From NCBI GenBank assembly GCA_009760855.2, contig WPIO01000048.1, forward strand, positions 2,329,001 through 2,393,000: 64,000 nt of DNA, read 5' to 3'. Made by a program: the position numbers and the translations under genes. This document shows, one piece after another, positions 10,235 to 20,468 of this stretch; position 1 is the stretch's first letter, and each line of letters opens with the position of its first letter. This DNA is from Cristatella mucedo. Lineage: Eukaryota > Bryozoa > Phylactolaemata > Cristatellidae. The notes below the pieces were generated by a model that searched no databases, was not told the origin of the DNA, and saw only the letters and a list, made by a program, of their open reading frames with translations.

Positions 10235-11560
10235 ACAATGAGAATAATAATTCACTTGATAAAGCGCCCTCAGAGAACTCAATCACTCTCTAGGCGCTTT
10301 ACATTTGCTGTAAAGTGAAATGCAATTGAATGGTAAGTAAAATCATGCTTGAAAAACAAACAAAATGAATAATATGGTTAAGGGTGACAAGCACAGGGTC
10401 AGCATGCGAATGTGGTTAGTGGCAGCATGCACAGTGTCAGCACGCATAAGTACATCAAGGACGAATCACAGGGACCCGCTAAATGCTGTCCTAAATGGGT
10501 GTGTTTTTAGGTTCCTTTTAAATGTGGTCAGGTCAGGGGATGTTTTGACGCAGGTCGGGAGGGAGTTCCAGGCTTTGGGAGCATACGAACTAAATGCACG
10601 GTCTCCAAAGAATTTAAAGTTTGTACGAGGTATTTCTAGACTGTTGGATTCGGAAAAGCGGGTGGTACGATGCTTGGCCTGATGGGGTAGTATATCTGAA
10701 AAATAGGCTGGAGCCATAGAATGAAGGGACCTAAAGGTGAGCGACAAAACCTTGAAGTCAGTCCGTTGCTTGACTGGTAGCCAGTGCAGGTCGGCGAGAA
10801 GTGGAGTAACGTGGCAACTGCGAAGCTCACGACAGACAAGCCTAGCTGCGGAGTTTTGCACCAGCTGCAATCGCCTGATCGCACATGCTGGTAGGCCAGT
10901 AAGCAGTGAGTTGCAGAAGTCGAGACGGGATGTCACGAATGCATGGACCAACTTGGACGTGGTATCCTTATCTAAACAAGCCCGAATTTTAGCAATGTTA
11001 TGAAGCTGAAAAAAGGCAGATTTGACTGTGGAGCTGATATGGTCGTCCAACGAGAGGTCGATTTGGAAAATGACACCTAGATTTCGAGCTAATTTTACTG
11101 GAGATATGCTGGCAGAGCCAATTTTGAGTGTCAGCCTTTCCAATTTCTGAATCACACTCGGTTTGCCCATAACTAGTAAGTTAATTTTATCATCGTTTAG
11201 TTTTAGAAAATTTGCTGCCATCCCTGTGCCGATGTCATCAATGCATGCAGCAAGTGAGTTGAGAGAATTTGAGGTGCTCGAAGGCTGGGAGGATCCAAGC
11301 AAAGGTACAACTGAGTGTCATCCGCATAGAAGTGAAAGTCTAAATTGTGCTTGGCAATCACACCAGCAAGAGGGAGAGTATAAACCGTGAAAAGAATCGG
11401 ACCTAGCACTGAGCCATGAGGTACTCCATATTTCAGAGGTACCTCAGATGATCTTTGTCCATTCACGTCAATAATCTGGAGTCTCCCACTGAGATAGGAC
11501 CTGAACCACTGCAGAGCAGTGCCAGTGATGCCCAGGCGAGATGAGAGGCGAACTTTCGAA
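10235..11560 (-). mobile_element. L2-type non-LTR retrotransposon, 5' truncated
   Basis: Reading the minus strand, reverse-transcriptase sequence runs from about 11555, followed by a 3' UTR that contains repeated GCATGC-rich words. The element ends in the hairpin-like block AAAGCGCC...GGGCGCTTT and an (ATT)n-like tail at 10235-10250. This is the longest copy in the window and serves as reference for the fragments at 1976, 7067, 28770, 35755, 35957, 36450, 44153 and the short tails elsewhere. Confidence 0.85.
10466..11555 (-). pseudogene. L2/CR1-group reverse transcriptase, C-terminal half
   Basis: The product would copy LINE RNA into DNA at a nicked target. Visible in order are a WFRSYLSGR segment, the GVPHGSVLGP motif, the catalytic FYADD box (near 11328) and, after a frame change close to 11300, a thumb and C-terminal region. 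That region includes LDFCNSLL, DLHWLPV, GDRAF and AWNSLP motifs typical of the L2/CR1/Rex1 group. The fingers and endonuclease parts are missing because the copy is 5' truncated. The frame change near 11300 separates two open segments (11466-11203 and 11302-10466), so this copy cannot make one continuous protein. Family assignment is from motifs only; Jockey-group relatives are the alternative. Confidence 0.8.
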
Positions 11561-11939
11561 ACTTTCTACTTAGGTAGCCGTGGTCTGGACTGTGCTGCCG
11601 AGCTCTGCTACCGTCGGCGTGTCACCTGCGCGTGTCGATTGCAGCAGCAGCAGCCTCTGCGGCTTGTTCGCCTCGTTTCGCCAGTCCCGCCTCTGTTCAT
11701 CACTCGTCGTCTGCAGCGACGTCGTCTGCTGCACCGTTACGAGCCTGCGAGGATCTGTGGCTTAAGGACATTAGTGCAGAAGCCGCTACAGTGGGTCGAT
11801 TAGATTTGGCGTCAGGAGTGCTGAATATTTGCCAAAGACCCTTCGGAGTCATTGTGTGCTGGCTTCGTTTCTTGCGACTGTATTGGTGAGCGTTGCACCG
11901 AAAGCAAGCCTTTCGGTGGCGATGCATGGGTACGCGACT

Positions 11940-12566
11940 GCTGGAGCAATAGGGTGCCGTTCTAGCAGCTAAATTGGCGGCTTGTTCTGCAAAAAAAGCA
12001 CATTCAAGAAAACTACCAGCTAATCTACGGAAAATTAAGGATAATTCCTTATCAAACCTGATCGAATTGAAGAGCACTGCAGAGCTGACAAAAATAGAAT
12101 GGCAGAAAAGTGTTTAAGCACAACAGCCCCGAGATTGTATTTGCCGCTGCTGAGCAGCTGATTAAAATGTGGCACACGTTTATTGAGATTTCCTTTGAGC
12201 TGCACGCCGAGGCGCAATATTTGCACCAGTTGTTAGCAGCAGGGTTTTTGGAACGAAAATAATTGGATGCCCCAAAGTCTAGTTCGGTTAATGCTGAACT
12301 TTCTGAAAAGCAAGAGCGCGAGTGCGCGCCAATGATTGCCGCAGAAATAAACCTACTGCTGTTAATTTCCAAGGAGCTAAGAGCGATAAGTTAGCCAATA
12401 TAGCACAGGCAGAGGCTATGCTTAAAGCGCTGCAAAGTGAACTCGGCCAGCACGATATGAAGGCTCGGTAAGAAAGGACTTGATGACTTTCTACGAAAGT
12501 GTGGAGCTGGCTGCGGGTAATGAGCTGGTTTCTGGTACCTTGGCTTTCACTGAAGATTACAAACAA
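11940..12566 (+). pseudogene. Decayed gene or retrocopy of an unidentified helical protein
   Basis: Successive plus-strand frames join into one coding-like track. An open stretch runs from about 11960 to 12114, then a frame change leads to another ending at 12250. Further stretches cover about 12286-12395, 12390-12470 and 12468-12566, ending YKQ-stop. All are rich in Leu, Ala, Glu and Lys, predict long helices or coiled coil, and have few internal stops until each frame change. I do not recognise the protein. A processed pseudogene is possible, though I see no clear poly-A tail. It lies next to, but in opposite orientation from, the L2 LINE. Confidence 0.4.
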
Positions 12567-15096
12567 TGAAGTGATCGTTCTTCGAATGCTGTTGGATCCA
12601 GAATGCAGCCAGCGGCGGTTGCCGTGAAGCGACAGATGGCTTCTCGAAATCCGTACTTGCTACTTGATTACGCTGCCGTCGTGCTGCTAATTATGCCTAG
12701 GATAAAAGTCACGTGACTGTCACAGACTCTCGCTGCATAACCAGCGACACACAATGCAAAGATATGACTATTTATCGTATTCCGATGTTCTATTATGACA
12801 GAAGGAACTGGTTGCATCGTTCTCTATTTTTTCTTCAGCTTGATGAAAATTGTATTGTCGATTATTTCGACAGTTATTTAGCTCTTTCTCAAATTAGTCC
12901 GATGAGATTTGAAGCTGCTATATGCTTCTGCGCGATCTTCATGGTCTTGTATGTCAATCAACTTCTTCTGGCAACAACAATGCAACGCTTGTTGCATCCT
13001 TGTGCTGCGTGCAGCGATCGTGTTCTACTTTTGAGACCATTTCAGCTGTTTAGTTTAGGCCGCACTAAATGGCGTTTCCCAAAGGTCTCCAGCCAAGCGA
13101 AGTGCCGAGGATCTGAATGAACGAGGGTTTCTGCTGACCAGGCCTCGAAATCAATCTGGTTGAAGTGATGGCTGTCAATGGTGACGATGAAGACACGACG
13201 GCTAGAACGACGGCAGCAAAGAAGGCGTTTGATATGATTCGCTCGGTAGTCATGCATGTTAGAGCCTGAAGATGTGGTAAAGAAGCCATACTCACCATAT
13301 TTGGCTATACTGAGTTTTCTTTATTATTGAAGTCGATGGCGGTCAGGATTTTATGAGGGGGCAGTGAAGCCTTGAACTTTTGACATTGGCTGAATTTGGA
13401 AAGCCCTAGAAATGGTTAGCAATAACTTAATTCCAGCCCTTGCGAACCTCATCTTTAATAGTCAGTAATTTCGAGTAAGTTAAGCTGAGTGTCTGAAATA
13501 ATACTTCAGTCAGTAGTTCTTTGGGCTTCAAACGAGACAGCTGTATCGTGATCTTCGAGACAGCGAGTTTCACGCTTTTTCTTTCCGCTTGCGTCTCCCT
13601 GCGACTATGCCCGTAAGCTCCTCCTCCTCCAACGACAACGCGGAGCCTTCAAATGAATGCACAGGCGGCGCGCCTGATTACTTCTGCACTCTGCTACCGT
13701 CTGCATTCCTGCGCTCATCGAGGCGGCACGGCTGCGACCCGCGGGTGCCGCTTGCACCGAGGCACGCTAGCCTCGGCGGGGCATTTGACATGTCTCCTCC
13801 CGAAAAGTCTGGCTCCCAATGACGAGCGCTGCTTTCGCAGGCCACGGACGGACCTCAGTGCACGAGCCGCTACGGCGTTGTTGCTGGCAATGCCAGCAAC
13901 AACGCCGTGTAGTGCGAGTGGCCGTCGACCTTGAGCTCGTCTTTAGGACTCTGGACTTTGGGGACTCTGGACTTTAGGACTCTTTTAGGCTCTAGCGCGG
14001 CTCATTCGCGCCTTTCGATATTAGAGGATAGCAGCAATGGTAAACCCTCGAGCCGGCGCGCTGCGCCGCACACCACGGCGCTTTTCGCTCGTGCTGCGCA
14101 GCAGCTTCGATGGCGGTGTACAGTGGCACGCCTACGGCTTCTCAAATATAGCTCACCGAGATAGATTCGCCGATTCCTCCGAAATGGAACTTGGAGCCTC
14201 GGAGCTCGGAGCGTCCCCCGGCGAATCCCCCCTACCAAGCAGCTGTACGGTAATGGTGGACTCAAGCTGGCGCCATCGCGATGCTCGCGAATGCTCCCAT
14301 CAGTGACGTCACCGTGAAGTCACCGAGTAGACTTTTGGAATGCTCTTACACGCAGTTTCATCATTTTCTTTCGCACAGGCCGGCTCCTCGCACCGCTCGT
14401 CGAAAGGTCATCCAGCGGTTGTTTCGCTAATCTGAGCACGCGCGAAATCGTGCATTAAAGCATTGGCGTCGCGATGTCGGCTAGATAAAGAAAGCCCTAG
14501 AGGTTATTAGTATTTACTAAATTACGACCTATTGGAACTGGACAGCCTAGTGTGACATGCAGCAGCAGCGTACGGAGCACTAGACTAGTGTGTCGTTTGC
14601 ACTTGGTGCCTCCAGCCGGTCCGTAAGGCAGCCGCGGCAGCAGCTTCTTGGCGAGTTGCAGGTTCTGAGCTGGCGCTGTTCACTAGTACTAGTCCGGGGC
14701 TACGAAACGGGCAGCTTTCCATGAAAGAGGCGAACTTGGTATGTAAATGCTTTAGTGCTCGTTGCAGTACACGGCTACAGTCGGCATCGTCTTCGTGCAA
14801 ATAGTGGCTCTGCATGAGGACTCCCTTGCCGCTCTTTAAGGCATTAGCTCCGCTGGTCACGCGTCACGCGTAGGTGAGAGAACGAGCGACCGTTACTTTC
14901 GCTGTACTTTCGTGAAAGGACAGTGTATAAAAGCAGCAATTACACGCATTCAGCGGTACGGCCCCCCCCCCTACGTCCACCATAGGTGCAAAGGACGTGG
15001 CCTGTCGCTGACTGGAATTGCACGCGCTGGAAATCCACTGAGCGAACACGATCGTGGTAGTTTTCAGCAGTAAAGCAGACAAAAGTGAGTGCTAGC
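12567..15096. other. Unannotated region
   Basis: A plus-strand ORF at 12713-13120 (135 codons) resembles nothing known to me. The part from 13560 to 14300 is GC-rich and contains the palindrome at 13872-13908 and several repeated GACTCTGGACTTT words near 13950. A poly-C run lies at 14962-14971. Confidence 0.4.
13872..13908. repeat. Near-perfect palindrome, 18-bp arms and 1-nt centre
   Basis: Positions 13872-13889 are the exact reverse complement of 13891-13908, with a single A between them. The arms contain GCGTTGTTGCTGGCA. Such a sequence can extrude as a hairpin or cruciform. No family or function is recognised. Confidence 0.85.
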
Positions 15097-15432
15097 CAAT
15101 TTAACAGCCTCGTTTATATAGCACAGCACCTGTGGGTCGTGGCACCTTTGGGGTTCTAAAGACCCATTCACAGGGTTCGCCAAAGATCATCGGAAAACGC
15201 GCATTTCCACATTTTGCGAGCAATAATTGTATGGCTGGTGGTCGCCACAACATGAGGAACCGTAGTAAAGGGTCGCAGCATTAGGAAAGTTGAGAACCAC
15301 TGATATAGCAGCAGAAGAGCCTTAATGGCGATCGCCGCTCCACTTTAAGTGAGCTAATAGGATTGCCCGCTGCAAGACTCGAACCTGCGATCTGGGTAGT
15401 GAAGTGCGATAGCGTTACCGCTGCGCTTAGAG
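15097..15432 (-). mobile_element. tRNA-derived SINE type A, interrupted
   Basis: The left flank (TTTAACAGCCTCGTTTATATAGCA) and the right part (CAGAAGAGCC, then GATTGCCCGCTGC, then the B-box-like AGACTCGAACCTGC) together make a type A SINE on the minus strand. The two parts are separated by the SPIN-like element at 15124-15302 and joined by its 8-bp target duplication. The head is diverged. Confidence 0.65.
15124..15302 (-). mobile_element. SPIN-like non-autonomous hAT element
   Basis: The 179-bp sequence is bounded by an exact 8-bp direct repeat, ATATAGCA (15116-15123 and 15303-15310), the target-site length of hAT transposons. On the minus strand it begins CAGTGGTTCTCAAC and contains TTCCTCATGTTGTGG, TTTTCCGATGATCTT and CCTGTGAATGGGTC in order. 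From memory this is close to the SPIN (SPace INvader) miniature elements described in tetrapods and some invertebrates. The opposite end (CAGCACCTGTGGGTCG) seems to have lost part of the terminal repeat. It encodes no protein and would have needed a transposase made elsewhere. Confidence 0.8.
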
Positions 15433-16063
15433 ATAGGAGCGAAAGGCAAAGGCTCGTCTAACTTGCGGTCTCATTCACATGGCAACAGAAGGTGCCGCGA
15501 TTCCCCGTGATGCACGCTTCGAGGAAAAGGCTAGGAGCTGACATCAAGCAGCAGTTACTAAGCATCGATACCACTGCTTTCGTCGGGCGCTCTGCTTCGG
15601 AGAGCTCGATTCGGAAGCGCACAGTGCAAGTGGCTAACGCGAATCCTGCGACACGCACCAAATGTATCACCGCCGCCCTTAAGAGCGTTCTAACAATACG
15701 CTCGCCCTTGCCCCAATACGCCGCAATCCATCGCAGCGTGCGGCCGCAAATCAACTAGAAATCGGCTGCTGTACGAAGCTTCAACTTGGACAGCATGCTG
15801 TATTTCACTATCGCTAAAATTTGCACAACAATTAAAAGAGGTTTCGCGCTTAAGTTATCGGAAAATAGCTTGCAATCGACTGCGGCGATCAGAGCCAACA
15901 CCGCCAGCGCAGGTTCGCCGTAGCCAATTGCAGCAGATGGCATGAGAATGCGCACCCGAAGCTGGCGAAATTTGGTGGGCATACGTGATTACTAGTTTAC
16001 ATTAACAAGCAATGAAAATTGGAACTTCACGCAGCCGATTCTTCGTGGATGGGCGGTGGATTC
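15433..16063. other. Unannotated stretch before the LTR retrotransposon
   Basis: No supported gene or repeat family was recognised in these 630 bases. The last five bases (GATTC) are the left copy of the retrotransposon target duplication. Confidence 0.45.
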
Positions 16064-16369
16064 TGTGCTTCGATGCGCCTTGCACGAAGAACGCTTTGCA
16101 CGAAGAACGCCAGCACAGAACCAACACCAACAGTTTATTCTACCACAGAGCAGAGGGAGCACGACTTCACTTGCCCCTCTCTCCCCACTGAATCCCCCTC
16201 CTCGCCCACGGCTGTTTTGGCCGACCCCGATGGTGAGTCCACCATCTGACTGTGGTTACCGGCCTGTCCAAACCACACCACAGGCGGACCACAGCTATGC
16301 ACCACCGGTGATGCTCCTGACACCTGTTTAAGGAAGGAGCGGTACCGGCCTGTATATACTCAGACCACA
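16064..16369 (-). repeat. 3' LTR (306 bp)
   Basis: TG...CA limits on both strands. On the minus strand a TATATA box lies near the start and AATAAA near 16134-16139. A 13-bp direct repeat GCACGAAGAACGC occurs twice near the distal end. By eye it matches the other LTR except for one base (T/C in TGTATATAC versus TGCATATAC). The purine-rich AAGGTCAAGGGAGCG just before it is a weak polypurine tract. Confidence 0.93.
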
Positions 16370-16466
16370 CGCTCCCTTGACCTTAAGGTCACAAGTTTCC
16401 AGCTGCAATATGAGTAGCGCACTGTACCATCGTTTAAGCAAACTCCCTTTTCCCCTAACGTACAGA

Positions 16467-19416
16467 TCAGTCCATGACGTAGTCGGAGAACCAACGTGGG
16501 TGCTGCAGTTCCGACCGCATGCGAAGCTGGTGGCCGCCCCTTTCCTCTGTCCCAGCATACTCATCATCTTCGCCTCTTATTTGGGAGGGTGCTGGCAGCT
16601 GAGCCGGTAATACTGGCTCAGCGTCCGGAACTAACCTGACGTCCGACACATGTCTTCGGATTCCGTTCACCTCGACACCAAGGCCGTGAGTCCCCGAGGT
16701 CACAATCCCTTCCGGCCATTCTGACGTACACCGCGCATCGGCTGGTTTCACAAAAACCCTTTGGCCCGCTGTGTAGTTAATGGCAGATTGGGTGTTGCAG
16801 TGCTGTATCTTCTTTGGCTGGAGCGGCACCACCATTCATATGTAAATAACCGCCTGTGAGGCACGGTTTCGCCCTTTATCCCCTCAGTCGGCGCCGAATT
16901 GTACTAGTACACCATATCTAGTACTGCTCTACCGTTGCGAGCTGCCATGCCTTTGATAGTCCGATGCATGCGTTCGACTATGCCGTTGCCTTCCGGTCGG
17001 TAAGCACACCGGTAGACGGTCTCAACGTCCCAGCGTTCGCAGAGACGCCGAACTGCCTCAGATCGGAACGAGGTGCTGTTGTCCATCAGAAGCTGCGTAG
17101 GTGGGCCTCTCTCTCGAAAGATTTGCTCCAGCACTCTGGTGATAAGGTGCACCTCTTCGCTAGGAATGTGCCGCCATAGCGTAAATCTGCTGGGCCCACA
17201 ATCCACCAGCGTCAGATATTTCTCATCGCGGTGGTGCGTGACATCGATCGCAAGACGAGGCCAGGGTTCGGTGACGTCAAGACTGCCTCGCTGCCACGAA
17301 ATCGGCGACGGATCCACTGATCTGCAGCGAAGACAGGAACGAACAATTCGTTCTACATCGGTTCTGCGGATGTTCGCATTAGGGTGACATAGCCTCGCCA
17401 GGTATAGCGTCCTGTCGACGCCCAGGTGGTGCAGATTGTGGAGTTGCTTGAGGTCGATATTGGGAGTAGCCAAACTGACATCAGGAGCCACGGCACCGGT
17501 ACAGCAAGTCGTGAACTTCAACCACCTTTGCGGTACTCGAGTCAGCTGGTCCGCTTTGTTCTCCGGCGACCTTACTAGGCTTACAGTCGTCTCCAGATTG
17601 CACTCCGTTATAATATCTCGGAGTAGGCCCAATCGTCGTCGAATTATCGCCTCTCCCATGCCGCGCGTCCTCACGGGTTTATCCCCATCGATCAATGACT
17701 TCAGCCAACCAAACACCGAAGTTGAATCAGTCACGATTTGGACTTTCTGAAGTCCCCACGCAATAGCGATGTTAAGGCCTTTGATGACGGCTTCTAGCTC
17801 GGCGGTGTTTATATGCGAAGTATCGTCCGGCTTTCGAAGCCAAGAGGCACCCTCAACCACTTTACCGTCAATCTCAAGGCACGTTCCAATAGCGATGCTG
17901 CTCGCATTGCACCACAATTTTCCACTGATGACATTGGACACCTGCCACGCTCCAGTCACCGGATCAGAAGCTAGCACCCTGCGATGGACGTCGTGAGCAA
18001 TTTCCAGAACCTCACTCGGTACTTTGCTGTCCCAGTCCTGATCGCTGGCTATACGTTTCAGGTAACTGCAAGCGGGTCGCAGCCAGCCGGCTACCGGAAA
18101 ATGCCCGACGAGTTGCCCACACCAAGAAAATAACTCTCGCCGCGTCAGCACTGACTGTACAGAGCCTATGGCATTATCTCGGCGCCATACGAGCTCGTTG
18201 CGTTTACTGTCAATGCGGAGGCCTAGGACACGACCACCCTCTAACTTTTCAGGTGGTTTTGCTTCAAGTCCGTACTCGCGGAGAAGCTTAATCACACGGT
18301 CGTTTGAGAAGATATCATTGTTCGCCAAAATGTCGTCGACATACGAATCCGTGCCGGATCTAACCCGCTCATCCATAGACAACACTTTATTTAATATAAC
18401 AGTCATTATTTTTGGTGCAACGTTAAGGCCGATACCCAGGCGAGTCAGGCAGTATCGGCGGCCATGAAATTCAACCACCTGGTACTTCCACAATGATGGG
18501 TCTACGTGAATTTGCAAATAGGCCTTACGCAGGTCCACGACGCTTACGTTTCGTCCCATTCGCCGCAATGCACGAAGTTTATTACTGCACACGTCCCCTT
18601 CAGCCGTGTGGCTCGACACGAACTGGTTGAGCTCGAGATAGTCGAGGACGGGCTTCACTTTCCCTTTGCTGCTTTGGACCACCGCCATCAAGGGAATCAG
18701 CCCACCACACTCCCCGTGAAAAGGTTGAAGCCAACCACACTTTATCCAGTCCTCCACTTCCCGTTCATATTCTGCTTCTACCTCAGCCGGGATGCGATAT
18801 GAGGACACACGGTTCTGCAGCAAGGGGGCCTGTACGCCTGCTTTCCAGTTCCAGCGCACGTGCCATGCGCCATCGTGGAATACTACAGTAAAATCTTTGT
18901 CGGAGACTGTAAGCTCGCTCGAATTTCTGACCTTTGCAACGAGCGAAACGTCGGTGGCCGGGGGTGAGTGAGGGCAGGTTACACTGTTTCTTTCGCCGCG
19001 GATGCATCGGGTCGCTGGAGCCTCATTACCGAAGTCAACTTGGCCTTCACCGCCGTGCCCTACGCGGACGCCGCCTAGCGCTCTTATGACATCCATCCCA
19101 AGGATGATGTCCCAGCCAGCAATTATATCGGTCACCAAACAATTAACCTCCAGCGGTACTCCTCTAATTAACAAACTGACCTTACACGTAGAGGTACAGA
19201 GAGCTCGATCCCCGTTCATCATCAAGATACCCTCCCTCGCAGGCTGCAGATCACGAGAGGAGGCCAGCACTGATGCAAGCACCGTGCGGGAGCAGCCGGT
19301 GTCGACAAGTGCAGTAGCGAACCGGCCATTTAACATCACGCCAACGGAGGGCAGTCGCACCGAAGTCAAGGGGAACAAGCTGGCGCAGGTGTTGACGGTT
19401 CCCCTTATTCGTTTTT
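16467..19416 (-). pseudogene. pol polyprotein, interrupted near the C terminus
   Basis: The -1 frame enters at the slippery site and stays open to 16904. Counting from 19378 as residue 1: protease DTGC at 26-29; reverse transcriptase with VVDLRKAYLQI at 280-290 and catalytic YVDD at 346-349; RNase H with E527 and D551; integrase zinc region H647/H651 and C682/C685; and D712, D766, E802, a D,D-35-E arrangement. The first RNase H aspartate appears replaced by Asn (491, in CNAS). An in-frame amber codon ends the frame at 16904. Coding resemblance continues past it, and then a frame change leads to an integrase C-terminal segment (16835-16467) with a QRVFVKP motif. The copy therefore cannot make complete integrase. 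Confidence 0.88.
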
Positions 19417-19417
19417 T
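19368..19417 (-). promoter_or_regulatory. Programmed -1 ribosomal frameshift signal, gag-pol
   Basis: On the minus strand the heptamer A AAA AAC (19417-19411) lies in the gag frame exactly as X XXY YYZ. Four bases later a 9-bp perfect stem, AAGGGGAAC (19406-19398) with GTTCCCCTT (19376-19368), encloses a 21-nt loop. The gag stop codon (19407-19405) overlaps the start of the stem. A loop GTCAA can also pair with TTGAC downstream, an alternative pseudoknot-like fold. Slipping back one base moves ribosomes into the open pol frame. Confidence 0.8.
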
Positions 19418-20148
19418 TGATCGCCGAACTTTTTACCACACGCAGCAGCTAGATGATTCGGATCGCCGCAGATCCAGCAAAGTCGCGTGCGCGGCCCGCT
19501 GCGAAAAGGCCGGTTGGTGTACCGCCTTTGCGAGTCCGGCCTAGACTGCACCACGGCGCCTCGGGTCTGAGCGCGTCGATACTCGAAACGGCCGGCGAGA
19601 CATGCTTCACTTGACGAGACAAAGTTCCTCGACATTTCAACCAGCAAGGACAAATCAGCTCTGGTAAGCGAGCACGCTGCTCGAAGTTGCCGCTTTACAT
19701 CATCGGGTAGGCCCGACACAAATGCGCACACTTCAGCAAAAACTCCGGGGGAAAAGGGGGGGGGGTGCCCCTCCCCCCCCCCCGCTTGAGCAGCAAAGAC
19801 AATAGACGCCAAGCGAACAAGGTCAGCCAAGTATACGTCTGGCGACTCACCCTCACGAAGTTTTCTGCTTGATAACTCGTCGTACGCGCGGAAGCAATCG
19901 GGCGAAAACGCGGCGCTGAGTGCGCGTTTCACCTTCATATAGTCACATTTATCACTGTCCACCAGCCCTTCATAGACGGCAAAAGCTCCGCCGGTTAAGT
20001 ACAAGGGCATGAGTGCGGCAAGATCGTCATCTTTAACCTTGTTCGTCTTGGCCACGGAGTCCAGTCGACGTACCCACTCGACGAAGTCCGTTTTGCCGTC
20101 ATAAGGTGCGATTTTGCCTAGAATTACCATTGATGCCATCGACTCCAT
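19405..20148 (-). CDS. Gag protein of the LTR retrotransposon
   Basis: Gag forms the particle that packages element RNA. I chose the Met codon at 20148, the first ATG after the LTR; an upstream in-frame ATG at 20229 lies inside the LTR. This gives 247 residues. The middle part is helical with a capsid-like WVRRLD region near the start and a Gly/Pro-rich insert near 19750-19785 encoded by poly-G and poly-C runs. The C terminus has one CCHC zinc knuckle, C-x2-C-x4-H-x4-C (CWICGDPNHLAAAC), preceded by basic residues that would bind RNA. The frame ends GDQKNE-stop at the frameshift signal. Confidence 0.85.
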   Translation of the reverse strand: MESMASMVILGKIAPYDGKTDFVEWVRRLDSVAKTNKVKDDDLAALMPLYLTGGAFAVYEGLVDSDKCDYMKVKRALSAAFSPDCFRAYDELSSRKLREGESPDVYLADLVRLASIVFAAQAGGGEGHPPPFSPGVFAEVCAFVSGLPDDVKRQLRAACSLTRADLSLLVEMSRNFVSSSEACLAGRFEYRRAQTRGAVVQSRPDSQRRYTNRPFRSGPRTRLCWICGDPNHLAAACGKKFGDQKNE

Positions 20149-20162
20149 CCCAAGAAATAGCC

Positions 20163-20468
20163 TGTGCTTCGATGCGCCTTGCACGAAGAACGCTTTGCAC
20201 GAAGAACGCCAGCACAGAACCAACACCAACAGTTTATTCTACCACAGAGCAGAGGGAGCACGACTTCACTTGCCCCTCTCTCCCCACTGAATCCCCCTCC
20301 TCGCCCACGGCTGTTTTGGCCGACCCCGATGGTGAGTCCACCATCTGACTGTGGTTACCGGCCTGTCCAAACCACACCACAGGCGGACCACAGCTATGCA
20401 CCACCGGTGATGCTCCTGACACCTGTTTAAGGAAGGAGCGGTACCGGCCTGCATATACTCAGACCACA
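20163..20468 (-). repeat. 5' LTR (306 bp)
   Basis: By eye it matches the LTR at 16064-16369 except for one base. On the minus strand it begins TGTGGTCTGAG and ends GAAGCACA. It drives transcription of the element from the minus strand, with its TATATGC box near 20457. Confidence 0.93.

Larger units (their letters stand above)
16064..20468 (-). mobile_element. LTR retrotransposon, near-complete, Ty3/gypsy-like order
   Basis: The element is 4,405 bp including both LTRs and is flanked by the 5-bp direct repeat GATTC (16059-16063 and 20469-20473). The internal order on the minus strand is gag, protease, reverse transcriptase, RNase H, integrase, the order of Ty3/gypsy elements. I did not assign a clade. 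There is no envelope-like frame. The leader between the 5' LTR and the gag start is only about 14 bases, so the primer-binding site is very short or overlaps gag. LTR identity points to a young insertion, yet pol is broken near its end. Confidence 0.92.

Noticed and set aside
11700-12077. Minus-strand ORF read as the upstream connecting part of the L2 LINE
   Set aside because: The plus-strand coding-like track at 11940-12566 covers part of it and is stronger; LINE motifs were not convincing beyond 11560.
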